Assembly: GCA_036562635.1 (NCBI GenBank)
Contig: DATCJU010000129.1
Location: 1 to 37,754, forward strand
Length of the DNA stretch: 37,754 nt
Direction of reading: 5' to 3'
Origin: DATCJU01 sp036562635
GTDB lineage: Bacteria > Actinomycetota > Actinomycetes > Mycobacteriales > Pseudonocardiaceae
Shown here in pieces: positions 9,271 through 16,440 of this stretch. Within the stretch, counting starts at the first letter, position 1. The number at the start of each line of letters is the position of its first letter. The position numbers and the translations under genes were made by a program. A model generated the notes under the pieces. The model was not told where the DNA came from. It searched no databases and saw nothing but the letters and a program-made list of their open reading frames with translations.

Positions 9271-9361
9271 TCCATCGCTCCTGGCGTTAGCACCTGCCCG
9301 GGCGAACCCGGGTGGTTGCTGCGGCGTCGCAGAGCCAGGTCTCTCGGCCGCTCCGGATGGA
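9271..9361 (-). ncRNA. SAM riboswitch (SAM-I/SAM-IV clan)
   Basis: Read on the minus strand, P1 UCCAUC (9361-9356) pairs with GAUGGA (9276-9271). Between them are the core elements of SAM-I: GCGGCCGAGAGACCUGGCUC, then a CUGCG-ACGC-CGCAG hairpin, GCAACC, a P3 of CCCGGG-UUCG-CCCGGG, and GGUGCUAACGCC. GCAACC and GGUGCUAA are the family's most conserved blocks. No separate P4 helix is visible, which makes it compact and closer to SAM-IV or I/IV variants. It lies just downstream of a promoter and upstream of the leader peptide and metNIQ, the expected target. P1 overlaps the leader-peptide Shine-Dalgarno. Confidence 0.85.
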
Positions 9362-9371
9362 TTTCCCCCAC

Positions 9372-9401
9372 AGTACAACCGAGTGCCCACTCGGATGGCA
9401 A
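9372..9401 (-). promoter_or_regulatory. Promoter of the metNIQ leader with a palindrome in its spacer
   Basis: Minus-strand TTGCCA (9401-9396), 18-bp spacer, TGTACT (9377-9372); the predicted start near 9365 is just before the riboswitch. The spacer contains CCGAGTG (9379-9385) and its exact complement CACTCGG (9388-9394), a 16-bp dyad well placed for a repressor. The three-part order promoter, riboswitch, leader peptide supports the assignment. Confidence 0.55.
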
Positions 9402-9477
9402 GCCCGCTGCCGTTCCGGAAGGTGAAGAGTTTCCAAGGTCACATCGTGTAACGTGCGCCGGCCGCGGACCGGAGTGC

Positions 9478-9492
9478 GTCACGGTCCGTGAC
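9478..9492. promoter_or_regulatory. 15-bp GTCACGG palindrome upstream of the met promoter
   Basis: GTCACGG and CCGTGAC flank a single T. It lies 77 bp upstream of the met -35 box and 90 bp after the rsmA stop. A protein-binding site is more likely than a hairpin given the one-base centre. Confidence 0.3.
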
Positions 9493-9542
9493 CACGGGAC
9501 GCGAGAAACGCGAGGTCACGCCGACCGCCCGGGTCAGGTACA

Positions 9543-9576
9543 CCCCGCCCGTGCACTCGCGGTGGACGGGCCGGGG
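9543..9576 (-). terminator. Hairpin after rsmA
   Basis: CCCCGCCCGT (9543-9552) pairs with ACGGGC (9566-9571) and, past one bulged C, GGGG (9573-9576). It starts 6 bp beyond the rsmA stop and probably separates rsmA from the met block. Confidence 0.5.
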
Positions 9577-9581
9577 CGAGG

Positions 9582-10469
9582 TCAGCAGGCGGCCGCGGCG
9601 ATACGGGCGAAGTCCTCCACCCGCAGCTGCTCCCCCCGGGCGGTGGGGTCGATCCCGGCGGCCCGCAACAGCTCCTCGGCACGAGTCGCGGAGCCGGCCC
9701 AGGACGACAGCGCGGCGCGCAGGGTCTTGCGACGCTGGGCGAACGCGGCGTCCACCACCGCGAACACGGTGTCCCGGTCCGCCCGACCCGCCTCGACGGG
9801 CGGCTCACGGCGGGTGAAGGAGACCAGGCCGGAGTCGACGTTGGGCACCGGCCAGAACACGGCACGGGGCACCGGGCCGGCCCGACGCACGTCGGCGAAC
9901 CAGGCGGCCTTGACACTGGGCACCCCGTAGACGCGGCTCCCCGGTTCGGCGGCCAGCCGTTCGGCCACCTCGGCCTGCACCATGACCAGCCCCCGGCGCA
10001 GCGACGGCAGCTCGGCGAGCAGGTGCAGCACCACCGGGACCGCGACGTTGTAGGGCAGGTTCGCCACCAGTGCGGTGGGCAGGCCCCGCCGGTGGCCGGC
10101 CCGGCGCTGCGCCTCCGCGATCTCCGCGGCGGTGACCCGCAGCGCGTCCGCGGGCAGCACGCACAGCCGGGGGGACAGCTCCGGGGCGCGTTCCTGCACC
10201 GTGCGCGGCAGCCGCCCGGCCAGCACGGGGTCGATCTCGACGGCCACCACCTCGGGACACGCGGGCAGCAGAGCCAGGGTCAGCGAGCCCAGGCCCGGCC
10301 CCACCTCCAGGACGACGTCGTCGGGCTGCAGCTCGGCGGCGGCCACGATGCGTCGCACCGTGTTGGGGTCGTGCACGAAGTTCTGCCCCAGCTTCTTGGT
10401 GGGGCGCAGGTCCAGCTCGGCGGCCAGCCGACGCACGTCGGCCGGGCCGAGGAGCTGCGCGGTGTCCAT
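9582..10469 (-). CDS. rsmA: 16S rRNA (A1518/A1519-N6,N6)-dimethyltransferase
   Basis: 295-aa KsgA/RsmA. It dimethylates two adjacent adenines in the 3' terminal helix of 16S rRNA during late small-subunit assembly. Motifs: LGQNFVHD (residues 27-34), SAM-binding EVGPGLGSLT, acidic VEID that holds the ribose, and the adenine-binding NLPYNVA. The C-terminal helical domain FAQRRKTLRAAL is typical. Upstream bases AGGGTCG fit a ribosome site 6-7 nt before ATG 10469. It follows rpfB on the same strand as in mycobacteria (rpfB-ksgA), but a strong hairpin lies in between. Confidence 0.97.
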   Translation of the reverse strand: MDTAQLLGPADVRRLAAELDLRPTKKLGQNFVHDPNTVRRIVAAAELQPDDVVLEVGPGLGSLTLALLPACPEVVAVEIDPVLAGRLPRTVQERAPELSPRLCVLPADALRVTAAEIAEAQRRAGHRRGLPTALVANLPYNVAVPVVLHLLAELPSLRRGLVMVQAEVAERLAAEPGSRVYGVPSVKAAWFADVRRAGPVPRAVFWPVPNVDSGLVSFTRREPPVEAGRADRDTVFAVVDAAFAQRRKTLRAALSSWAGSATRAEELLRAAGIDPTARGEQLRVEDFARIAAAAC

Positions 10470-10508
10470 GTCTCGACCCTACGAGTACCGATCGGACGAT
10501 CCGGGCCG

Positions 10509-10548
10509 GCCCCGGCCGATGGGTGTCGGTCGTCCCACCGGCCGGGGC
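10509..10548 (-). terminator. Terminator of rpfB
   Basis: 10509-10523 pairs with 10534-10548 (core GCCCCGGCCG), interrupted by one A-C mismatch, around a 10-nt loop. It begins 13 bp beyond the rpfB stop and lies before the rsmA start. There is no T-run, as usual in actinobacteria. Confidence 0.65.
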
Positions 10549-10560
10549 GGCACACGGGTG

Positions 10561-11655
10561 TCAGGTGGGCAGGTTCAGCTTCTTGGCACAGTGCGGCCAG
10601 GCACCGTAGCCGCCGCGCGCGTCACGGACCTTGGTGGCGATGGCGATCTGCTCCTCGCGGCTGGCCTGGTGCGGGTACTCGGCGTACTGCGTGCCCCCGT
10701 AGGCGTCCCAGGTGCGCTTGTCGAACTGGAGCCCGCCGTAGTAGCCGTTACCGGTGTTGATGTGCCAGTTGCCGGAGGCCTCGCACTGGGCGAGGCGGTC
10801 CCACACGGCACCGTCGGGCACCGGCTTGGTACCCACCCGCACCTTCTTCGGCTTGGGCTCCTTGAGCACCTCTTCCGAGAGGACCTCCTTCTCGGTGACC
10901 TTCCCGTTGACCCTGACCACCCGGTAGCGGATCACCTTCTCCCCGGGCTCCCCCGTGTCCTCGACCTTCTTGGTCCCCTTGTACATGTCGGAGTCCTCGA
11001 TCTCCTCCACCGGGGGTTCGATGTTCTTCTTCTCCTCGACCTCCTCGGTCCGGATACGGGTGATCTCGATCCGGGCTCCGTTGGTCAACGGTGTTTCCAG
11101 GGCGGGCTCGACCGTGTCGTCCTGCTCCAGTTGCAGACCGTGCTCCTCCAGGAGCTCCTCCACGGTGGCCGCGTAGGTGCCCAGGTCCCGCGGGTCGGCA
11201 CCACCGTCGACGACGGTCACCACCTTCGCGGTCTTCAGGTCCAGGGAGATGCCCTCGAGCGGGATGCGCCGGGTCGGGTCGGCGGAGATCCGGATTCCGT
11301 CGGCCTGCAGACCGAGCTGCTGCAACGCCTCGCCGACGGTCAGCGCGGTGGTCCACATCTCCCGCTCCTGACCGTCCACCTTCAACCGCAGCGGGCGCCC
11401 GCGCTTGAGCACGATCCGGCTGCCGTCGGCGATCGGGACATCGGCGGCGGGGGCCAGGGCGTCGTGCTGACCTGCGGACAGATCGGCCGCGGCCAACGCC
11501 TCGTCCACCGTGGAGGCGACCGTGTGCACGACGCGGGTCTCGTCGTCCACGACGATCGTGACCGTCTTGTCGAGGGCGATGGCCGAGGCACCGCCACCGG
11601 TGAGGACGAGGAGCGCGGTCGCGGTCACGACCTGCACCAACGTGCGTCTACCCAC
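10561..11655 (-). CDS. rpfB: Resuscitation-promoting factor RpfB
   Basis: 364-aa secreted or membrane-anchored muralytic protein. An N-terminal hydrophobic segment (about 6-26) is followed by three DUF348/YabE-like modules (roughly 30-85, 88-140, 145-200), a charged linker and G5 domain (about 205-277), and the RPF lysozyme-like domain (283-364). Catalytic Glu292 is in AQCEASGNW, followed by GYYGGLQFDKRTW. RpfB cleaves peptidoglycan and stimulates regrowth of dormant actinobacteria. GTG 11655 has GGGAAG about 5 nt upstream. A good promoter lies about 150 nt upstream, leaving a long structured leader. The domain order is the same as M. tuberculosis RpfB. Confidence 0.95.
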   Translation of the reverse strand: MGRRTLVQVVTATALLVLTGGGASAIALDKTVTIVVDDETRVVHTVASTVDEALAAADLSAGQHDALAPAADVPIADGSRIVLKRGRPLRLKVDGQEREMWTTALTVGEALQQLGLQADGIRISADPTRRIPLEGISLDLKTAKVVTVVDGGADPRDLGTYAATVEELLEEHGLQLEQDDTVEPALETPLTNGARIEITRIRTEEVEEKKNIEPPVEEIEDSDMYKGTKKVEDTGEPGEKVIRYRVVRVNGKVTEKEVLSEEVLKEPKPKKVRVGTKPVPDGAVWDRLAQCEASGNWHINTGNGYYGGLQFDKRTWDAYGGTQYAEYPHQASREEQIAIATKVRDARGGYGAWPHCAKKLNLPT

Positions 11656-11732
11656 GTTTCTTCCCGTCTGGAGACCTCCCGGGCAGGGGAATGCGCGAGC
11701 CGGCCGCGCCGCCCCGACCCGGCGCTCCGACT

Positions 11733-11759
11733 TCCGGTGACACCGTGTGTTTCACCGGA
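11733..11759 (-). repeat. 8-bp stem in the rpfB leader
   Basis: TCCGGTGA (minus 11759-11752) pairs with TCACCGGA (11740-11733) around 11 nt, inside the roughly 140-nt untranslated leader of rpfB. A GGGGAATTCCCC palindrome lies just upstream (11767-11778). No known riboswitch consensus was recognised. Confidence 0.4.
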
Positions 11760-11802
11760 CGCACTCGGGGAATTCCCCATCCCGGCTTTTCGACCTCGGG
11801 AC

Positions 11803-11830
11803 GGTATACCGAAGAACCGGATCAGTTCAA
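11803..11830 (-). promoter_or_regulatory. Promoter of rpfB
   Basis: Minus-strand TTGAAC (11830-11825), 16-bp spacer, TATACC (11808-11803), a good housekeeping-sigma match. The predicted start near 11796 leaves about 140 nt before the GTG. Confidence 0.55.
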
Positions 11831-11886
11831 CGTCGGGTGTGTTTTTCGGATCCGGAACACATTCGGTGTCACGCAAAGCCACCGGA

Positions 11887-11908
11887 CGTCACGGTACGAA
11901 TGTACACC
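11887..11908 (-). terminator. Hairpin after tatD
   Basis: On the minus strand CACG-(GT)-GTAC and GTACCGTG pair around ATTC with a 2-nt bulge, 27 bp after the tatD stop. Probable weak terminator, or operator for the rpfB promoter about 57 bp downstream. Confidence 0.3.
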
Positions 11909-11934
11909 GTGGACGGTTACCGACCGGTGATCAC

Positions 11935-12786
11935 TCAGTGCAATCCGAAGACCCGTTCGGCGTTGGCGGTCACCGCCGCCGCCAACTCCGCCACGTCGTC
12001 ACCGCGCAGCTCGGCCAATCCACGCAGGGTGTACGGCACGCAGTACGACTCGTTGGGCCGCCCCCGGAACGGATGCGGAGTCAGGAACGGCGCATCGGTT
12101 TCCACCAGGATCTGATCCGCCGGAACCAATTTCGCGGCCTCGTGCAACGGCTTGGCATTGCGGAAAGTGACACTGCCGGAGAACGAGAGCACATAGCCGG
12201 CGTCCACACAGCGACGTGCCACCTCGGCGTCCCCGGAGAAGCAGTGGAAGACCACGGTGGACGGTGGTCCTTCCTCCTCCAGCACCCGCAGCACGTCGTC
12301 GTGCGCGTCCCGGTCGTGGATCATCAGGGCCTTGCCCGCCCGCTTGGCCAGGTCGATGTGCCAGCGGAACGCCTCGATCTGGGCCTGGGGCGGGGAGTAG
12401 TCCCAGTAGTAGTCCAGCCCGGTCTCCCCCACCGCGACCACGCGGGGCTGGGCGGCCAGTCGCTCCAGCTCCGCGCGGTCGGCGTCGGTGAAGGTGGTGG
12501 TGCGCGTCGGGTGCAGCGCGACCGCGGCGAACACCCGGTCGTCCCAGGTGGCGGCCTCGGCGGCCCAGCGGGCCGACGCCAGGTCGTCGGCGACGGTCAC
12601 CACCCGGTTCACCCCGACCGCGGCGGCACGGTCCACCATCACGGCGACGTCGGCGGCGTCGCGACACCCGCAGGCGTCGAGGTGGGTGTGCGCGTCGACC
12701 ACCGGCACCGGCAGTGGCTCCGGCGCCGGTGGCCGCTCACCCTTGCGCTGGGCGGACGTGCTCGGTCGGGTCGACGAGGTCGACAC
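11935..12786 (-). CDS. tatD: TatD-family metal-dependent hydrolase/DNase
   Basis: 283-aa TIM-barrel hydrolase of the amidohydrolase superfamily; TatD proteins act as 3'-5' exonucleases in DNA repair and nucleotide salvage. Metal ligands visible: His33 and His35 in DAHTHLD, Glu in VGETGLDYY, His in MIHDRDAHDD, His in FHCFSGD, Asp in VETDAPFL. The open frame continues to 12984 into metG sequence, but GTG 12786 has GGGGAG about 8 nt upstream and begins a plausible short N-terminal tail. The gene starts 52 bp after the metG stop on the same strand, so the two are probably cotranscribed. Confidence 0.93.
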   Translation of the reverse strand: MSTSSTRPSTSAQRKGERPPAPEPLPVPVVDAHTHLDACGCRDAADVAVMVDRAAAVGVNRVVTVADDLASARWAAEAATWDDRVFAAVALHPTRTTTFTDADRAELERLAAQPRVVAVGETGLDYYWDYSPPQAQIEAFRWHIDLAKRAGKALMIHDRDAHDDVLRVLEEEGPPSTVVFHCFSGDAEVARRCVDAGYVLSFSGSVTFRNAKPLHEAAKLVPADQILVETDAPFLTPHPFRGRPNESYCVPYTLRGLAELRGDDVAELAAAVTANAERVFGLH

Positions 12787-12838
12787 CTCCGCTGCTCCCC
12801 TTCGCTTCGGCTTCGTGGACGTCGGACGTCGGCGGACG

Positions 12839-14635
12839 TCAGTCGGTGACGATCGGCGCGAAGTCCGGACCGGTCTCGCCCAGCTTCGGGTCGAGCTTGG
12901 CGAACAACGGCGTCGGCTTGTGCAGCGGACGTCCCACCTCGATCGGCGTGGACTCCCAGCGGGCCTGCTCCGCGGCGTAGTCACCGGCCAGCACGGGGTA
13001 GGACACGCCCGCCACGTCCAGGTCGGGCACCTCGCGGATCTCCGGCTGCGCCGCCCACACCCCGCTGCCGCCCAGCAGCTCGTGCACCTTCTGCGCGGCG
13101 TGCGGGATGAACGGGGTCAGCAGCGTGTTCGCGTCCTGGACCACCTGCAGCGCGGTGTGCAGGATGGTGTCCCGCCGGTCCGGGTCGTCCTTGCGCTTCC
13201 ACGGCTCCTGCTCGGACAGGTACCGGTTGGCCGCACCGACCACCCGCATGGCCTCGGTGATGGCCGCCTTGAACCGGGACCGCCGCAGGTGCTCCCCGAC
13301 CACGTCGAAGGCCCTCCGGGCCAGCGCCTTGAGCTCCTCGTCGGCCTGCTCCACGGCCCGGGGTGCGGGCACCGCGCCGACGTTCTTGTGCGCCATGGAG
13401 ACCGAGCGGTTGACCAGGTTGCCCCACTCGTTGGCCAGCTCGAAGTTCACCCGGCGGACGAACTCCTCCCAGGTGAAGTCGGTGTCCTGGGTCTCGGGTC
13501 CGGCCACGGAGATGAAGTAGCGCAGGGTGTCGGGGCCGAACTCGCGCAGGAAGTCACCGACGTAGATGACCGTGCCCCGGGAGGTGGAGAACTTCGAGCC
13601 GCTCATGGTGAGGAACTCGCTGGACACCACCTCGGTGGGCAGGTTCAGCTCCCCGAAGGGCCCGGGGTTGCCGCCACGGTCGCCGGCGCCGTTCTGGCCG
13701 AGCAGCAGGGCGGGCCAGATCAGCGAGTGGAAGACGATGTTGTCCTTGCCCATGAAGTAGTAGGCCCGGGCGTCCGGGTCGCACCACCAGGCCTTCCAGG
13801 CGTCGGCGTCCCCGGTGCGTCGCGCCCACTCCACCGAGGCCGACAAGTAGCCGATGACCGCGTCGAACCAGACATAGAACCGCTTCATCGGCTGGTCGGA
13901 CCAGCCGTCCAGTGGGATCGGCACACCCCAGTCCAGGTCCCGGGTGATGGGCCGCGGCTGCAGGTCGCCGAGCAGGTTCTGGCTGAACCGGAGCACGTTG
14001 GGCCGCCACTCGGTCCTGGTGGACAACCAGTTGCCCAGCGTCTCGGCGAAGGCGGGCAGGTCCAGGAACAGGTGCTCGGTCTCGACGAACTTGGGGGTCT
14101 CCCCGTTGATCCGGGACCGCGGGTTGATCAGGTCGACCGGGTCGAGCTGGTTGCCGCAGTTGTCGCACTGGTCGCCGCGGGCACCGTCGTAGCCGCAGAT
14201 CGGGCAGGTGCCCTCGATGTAGCGGTCCGGCAGGGTGCGCCCGGTGGAGGGGCTGATCGCACCCTTGGCGGTGCGGGACACCACGTAGCCGTTGCGGTAC
14301 AGCGCCAGGAACAGCTCCTGCACCACCCGGTAGTGGTTACCGGTGGTGGTGCGGGTGAACAGGTCGTAGGACAGGCCGAGACCGTGCAGGTCCTCGACGA
14401 TCACCCGGTTGTACCGGTCGGCGGTCTCGCGCGGGGTACGCCCCTCCTTGTCCGCCTGCACCAGGATCGGCGTGCCGTGCTCGTCGGTCCCCGAGACCAT
14501 GAGCACCCGGTTACCGGACATTCGCTGGAAACGCGCGAAAACGTCGGAGGGAACCCCGAATCCGGACACGTGCCCGATGTGCCGCGGGCCGTTGGCGTAC
14601 GGCCACGCCACCGCGGTGAGGACGTGGGTGCTCAT
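12839..14635 (-). CDS. metG: Methionyl-tRNA synthetase
   Basis: 598-aa class I synthetase charging tRNA-Met. Seen: HIGH box in YANGPRHIGHVSG (residues 12-24), a single zinc knuckle CPICGYDGARGDQCDNC (about 143-159), catalytic-domain motifs VWFDAVIGYLSA and YYFMGKDNIVFHS, and a KMSKS-equivalent MSGSKFSTSRG, a loop form expected in actinobacterial MetRS. The C-terminal helical anticodon domain ends without the dimerising beta-barrel extension. ATG 14635 is clear. It is divergent from padR across 131 bp that include a CCGGTCG-GA-CGACCGG palindrome. It heads metG-tatD. Confidence 0.97.
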   Translation of the reverse strand: MSTHVLTAVAWPYANGPRHIGHVSGFGVPSDVFARFQRMSGNRVLMVSGTDEHGTPILVQADKEGRTPRETADRYNRVIVEDLHGLGLSYDLFTRTTTGNHYRVVQELFLALYRNGYVVSRTAKGAISPSTGRTLPDRYIEGTCPICGYDGARGDQCDNCGNQLDPVDLINPRSRINGETPKFVETEHLFLDLPAFAETLGNWLSTRTEWRPNVLRFSQNLLGDLQPRPITRDLDWGVPIPLDGWSDQPMKRFYVWFDAVIGYLSASVEWARRTGDADAWKAWWCDPDARAYYFMGKDNIVFHSLIWPALLLGQNGAGDRGGNPGPFGELNLPTEVVSSEFLTMSGSKFSTSRGTVIYVGDFLREFGPDTLRYFISVAGPETQDTDFTWEEFVRRVNFELANEWGNLVNRSVSMAHKNVGAVPAPRAVEQADEELKALARRAFDVVGEHLRRSRFKAAITEAMRVVGAANRYLSEQEPWKRKDDPDRRDTILHTALQVVQDANTLLTPFIPHAAQKVHELLGGSGVWAAQPEIREVPDLDVAGVSYPVLAGDYAAEQARWESTPIEVGRPLHKPTPLFAKLDPKLGETGPDFAPIVTD

Positions 14636-14703
14636 GTCCGCCTAGCCTACGGATGAAGGGTGAGCCCACCCCAACGGGTTCCCGGTTGCCCGGGCAGGCA
14701 CCC

Positions 14704-14719
14704 CCGGTCGGACGACCGG
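14704..14719. promoter_or_regulatory. Palindrome between metG and padR
   Basis: CCGGTCG (14704-14710) and CGACCGG (14713-14719) flank two bases, in the divergent gap 48 bp before the padR GTG. Operator-like, but unlike the two PadR-associated repeats at 15352 and 15398. Confidence 0.3.
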
Positions 14720-14766
14720 ACCCTGCCGTGGGCGACCGCAGCCCCGGCGGACAGCGAGGAGGGTCG

Positions 14767-15354
14767 GTGTCGGCGACGCGGTTGCTCGTGCTGGGCGTGG
14801 TCAAGCTGGCGGGGCAGGCCCACGGCTACCAGGTGCGCCGCGAGCTGCTGGAATGGGGCGCCGACCGGTGGGCCAACTGCCAACCGGGGTCGATCTACCA
14901 CGCGCTGAAGAAGGCAGCCCGGGACGGCATGCTCGAAGCGGTGGGCGAGACCAGCGAGGTCGGCCCGGACCGCACCTGTTACCGCCTCACCGCCCTGGGC
15001 GAGGAGGAGTTCTCCCATCTGTTGCGCCAGGCGCTGACCGACCCCGACCCGAAGAACCAGACCGTGGCCGCGGCGCTGTCCTTCCTGCCGCTGCTGTCCC
15101 GGGACGAGGCGATCCGCCTGCTCGGCTTCCGGATACGGATGCTGGAGAGCGAGGTGACCGGCCTGCGCAGCGTGGGCACGGCACTGCCGATGGCGGGCCG
15201 GCCCGAGCACGTGGTGGAGCACTTCCACTACTGGATCGCCCTCAGGGAGGCCGAGATCCGCTGGGCGCAGGACCTCGTCGACCGCCTGGCGAACGGCACC
15301 TACACGATGGCCGGTGAGGCCGGGGCCTGGGGCCGCGCCGCCGACGGGAGCTAA
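14767..15354 (+). CDS. PadR-family transcriptional regulator
   Basis: 195 aa. The N-terminal PadR winged helix covers about residues 1-85: LLVLGVVKLAGQAHGYQVRREL, WANCQPGSIYHALKKAARDGML and a wing ending YRLTALGEEEFSHLL; a C-terminal dimerisation helix region follows. PadR proteins usually repress neighbouring efflux genes and are released by small molecules. GTG 14767 has GAGGAGGG about 4-5 nt upstream; a longer frame from 14653 lacks similarity. The ABC exporter genes follow on the same strand, and the stop codon overlaps an operator-like dyad, so it probably controls them. Confidence 0.92.
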   Translation: MSATRLLVLGVVKLAGQAHGYQVRRELLEWGADRWANCQPGSIYHALKKAARDGMLEAVGETSEVGPDRTCYRLTALGEEEFSHLLRQALTDPDPKNQTVAAALSFLPLLSRDEAIRLLGFRIRMLESEVTGLRSVGTALPMAGRPEHVVEHFHYWIALREAEIRWAQDLVDRLANGTYTMAGEAGAWGRAADGS

Positions 15355-15413
15355 TCAAACTTGACTAGAGATTCCGTGGTGCCCCATGCTGAGCCGGTAG
15401 TCAAACTTTACTC
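15352..15413 (+). promoter_or_regulatory. Two PadR-type operator repeats around the exporter promoter
   Basis: Near-palindromic TAATCAAACTTGACTA (15352-15367; left arm matches the complement of the right arm at 6 of 7 bases) and the related TAGTCAAACTTTACTC (15398-15413), 46 bp apart centre to centre. Between them a promoter fits: TTGACT (15361-15366) inside the first repeat, 18-bp spacer, CATGCT (15385-15390), with the start near 15397 at the edge of the second repeat. The first repeat contains the padR TAA. Confidence 0.6.
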
Positions 15414-15432
15414 TCAAGGAGAGAATCTTGCC

Positions 15433-16440
15433 GTGAAAGAAATGATGATCCGGGCCCGTGGCCTGGCACGCCGCTTCCGTAGCCAGAACCGGACGGTCGA
15501 GGCGGTACGTGGCGTCGACCTGGACGTGGCCCCCGGCGAGCTCGTCGGCTTCCTCGGGCCCAACGGGGCGGGCAAGACCACCACGCTGCGCATGCTCACC
15601 ACGCTGTTGAAGCCCACCTCGGGCACCGCTGAAGTGGCGGGCTGCGACCTGCTCCGCGACCCGGTGGGGGTGCGCCGGCGCATCGGCTACGTCGCCCAGG
15701 GTGGAGGTACCGCCCCCGACACCCGGGTCGGTGAGGAGCTGGAGTTCCAGGCCCGGCTGTACCGACTGGACCCCGCAACGGCCCGGCGCCGGACCACAGA
15801 ACTGCTGGAGCGGCTCGACCTGGCCGGGCTGGAACAACGCCTGGTGCAGACGCTCTCCGGCGGCCAGCGCAGACGCCTGGACATCGCCATGGGTCTGGTG
15901 CACGACCCGAGGCTCGTCTTCCTGGACGAGCCCACCGCGGCGCTCGACCCGCAGAGCCGGGCCAACCTGTGGCAGCACATCCGGACGCTCAACGCCGAGC
16001 ACGGCACCACGATCTTCCTCACCACGCACTACCTGGAGGAAGCCGACGCCCTGTGCGACCGGGTGCTGGTGATCGACCACGGGCGGATCGTGGCCACCGG
16101 CAGCCCCGAGGAGCTCAAGCGGAAGGTCTCCGGGGACGCGGTCGCGTTGGAGACCGACGCCCCGGCCCGTGCCGCCGAGGTGGCCGAGCGGCTGCCCGGG
16201 GCGCACGAGGTGACCGTCGAGGGCGACACCGTCCGGTTCCGGGTGCCGCGCGGAGACACCGTCCTGCCCGCGCTGCTGCGTGAACTGGACCTGGTCGGCG
16301 CGTCGATGACCTCCGTCCACGTGCACCGGCCGACGTTGGACGACGTCTTCCTCACCCTCACCGGCCGATCCCTGCGCGACGAACCGGTCGCACCGACGGT
16401 CGAGGAGCGGACCGCGAAGGAGTTCACCGATGTTGCGTGA
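15433..16440 (+). CDS. DrrA-type ABC exporter ATPase
   Basis: 335-aa single ABC domain of the daunorubicin-resistance type. Walker A GPNGAGKTTTLRMLTTLLKPTSG, signature LSGGQRRRLDIAMGLVH, Walker B LVFLDEPTAALD, switch LTTHYLEEAD; the roughly 100-residue C-terminal extension is DrrA-like (VHVHRPTLDDVFLTLTGRSL). It would power export of a hydrophobic compound. GTG 15433 follows AAGGAGAG by about 10 nt; the ATG at 15442 is an alternative. The last 11 nt overlap the permease gene, indicating translational coupling. Substrate unknown. Confidence 0.93.
   Translation: MKEMMIRARGLARRFRSQNRTVEAVRGVDLDVAPGELVGFLGPNGAGKTTTLRMLTTLLKPTSGTAEVAGCDLLRDPVGVRRRIGYVAQGGGTAPDTRVGEELEFQARLYRLDPATARRRTTELLERLDLAGLEQRLVQTLSGGQRRRLDIAMGLVHDPRLVFLDEPTAALDPQSRANLWQHIRTLNAEHGTTIFLTTHYLEEADALCDRVLVIDHGRIVATGSPEELKRKVSGDAVALETDAPARAAEVAERLPGAHEVTVEGDTVRFRVPRGDTVLPALLRELDLVGASMTSVHVHRPTLDDVFLTLTGRSLRDEPVAPTVEERTAKEFTDVA

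Noticed and set aside
11656..11800. c-di-AMP (ydaO) riboswitch upstream of rpfB
   Set aside because: Expected from other actinobacteria, but the conserved ydaO blocks could not be found in the leader.
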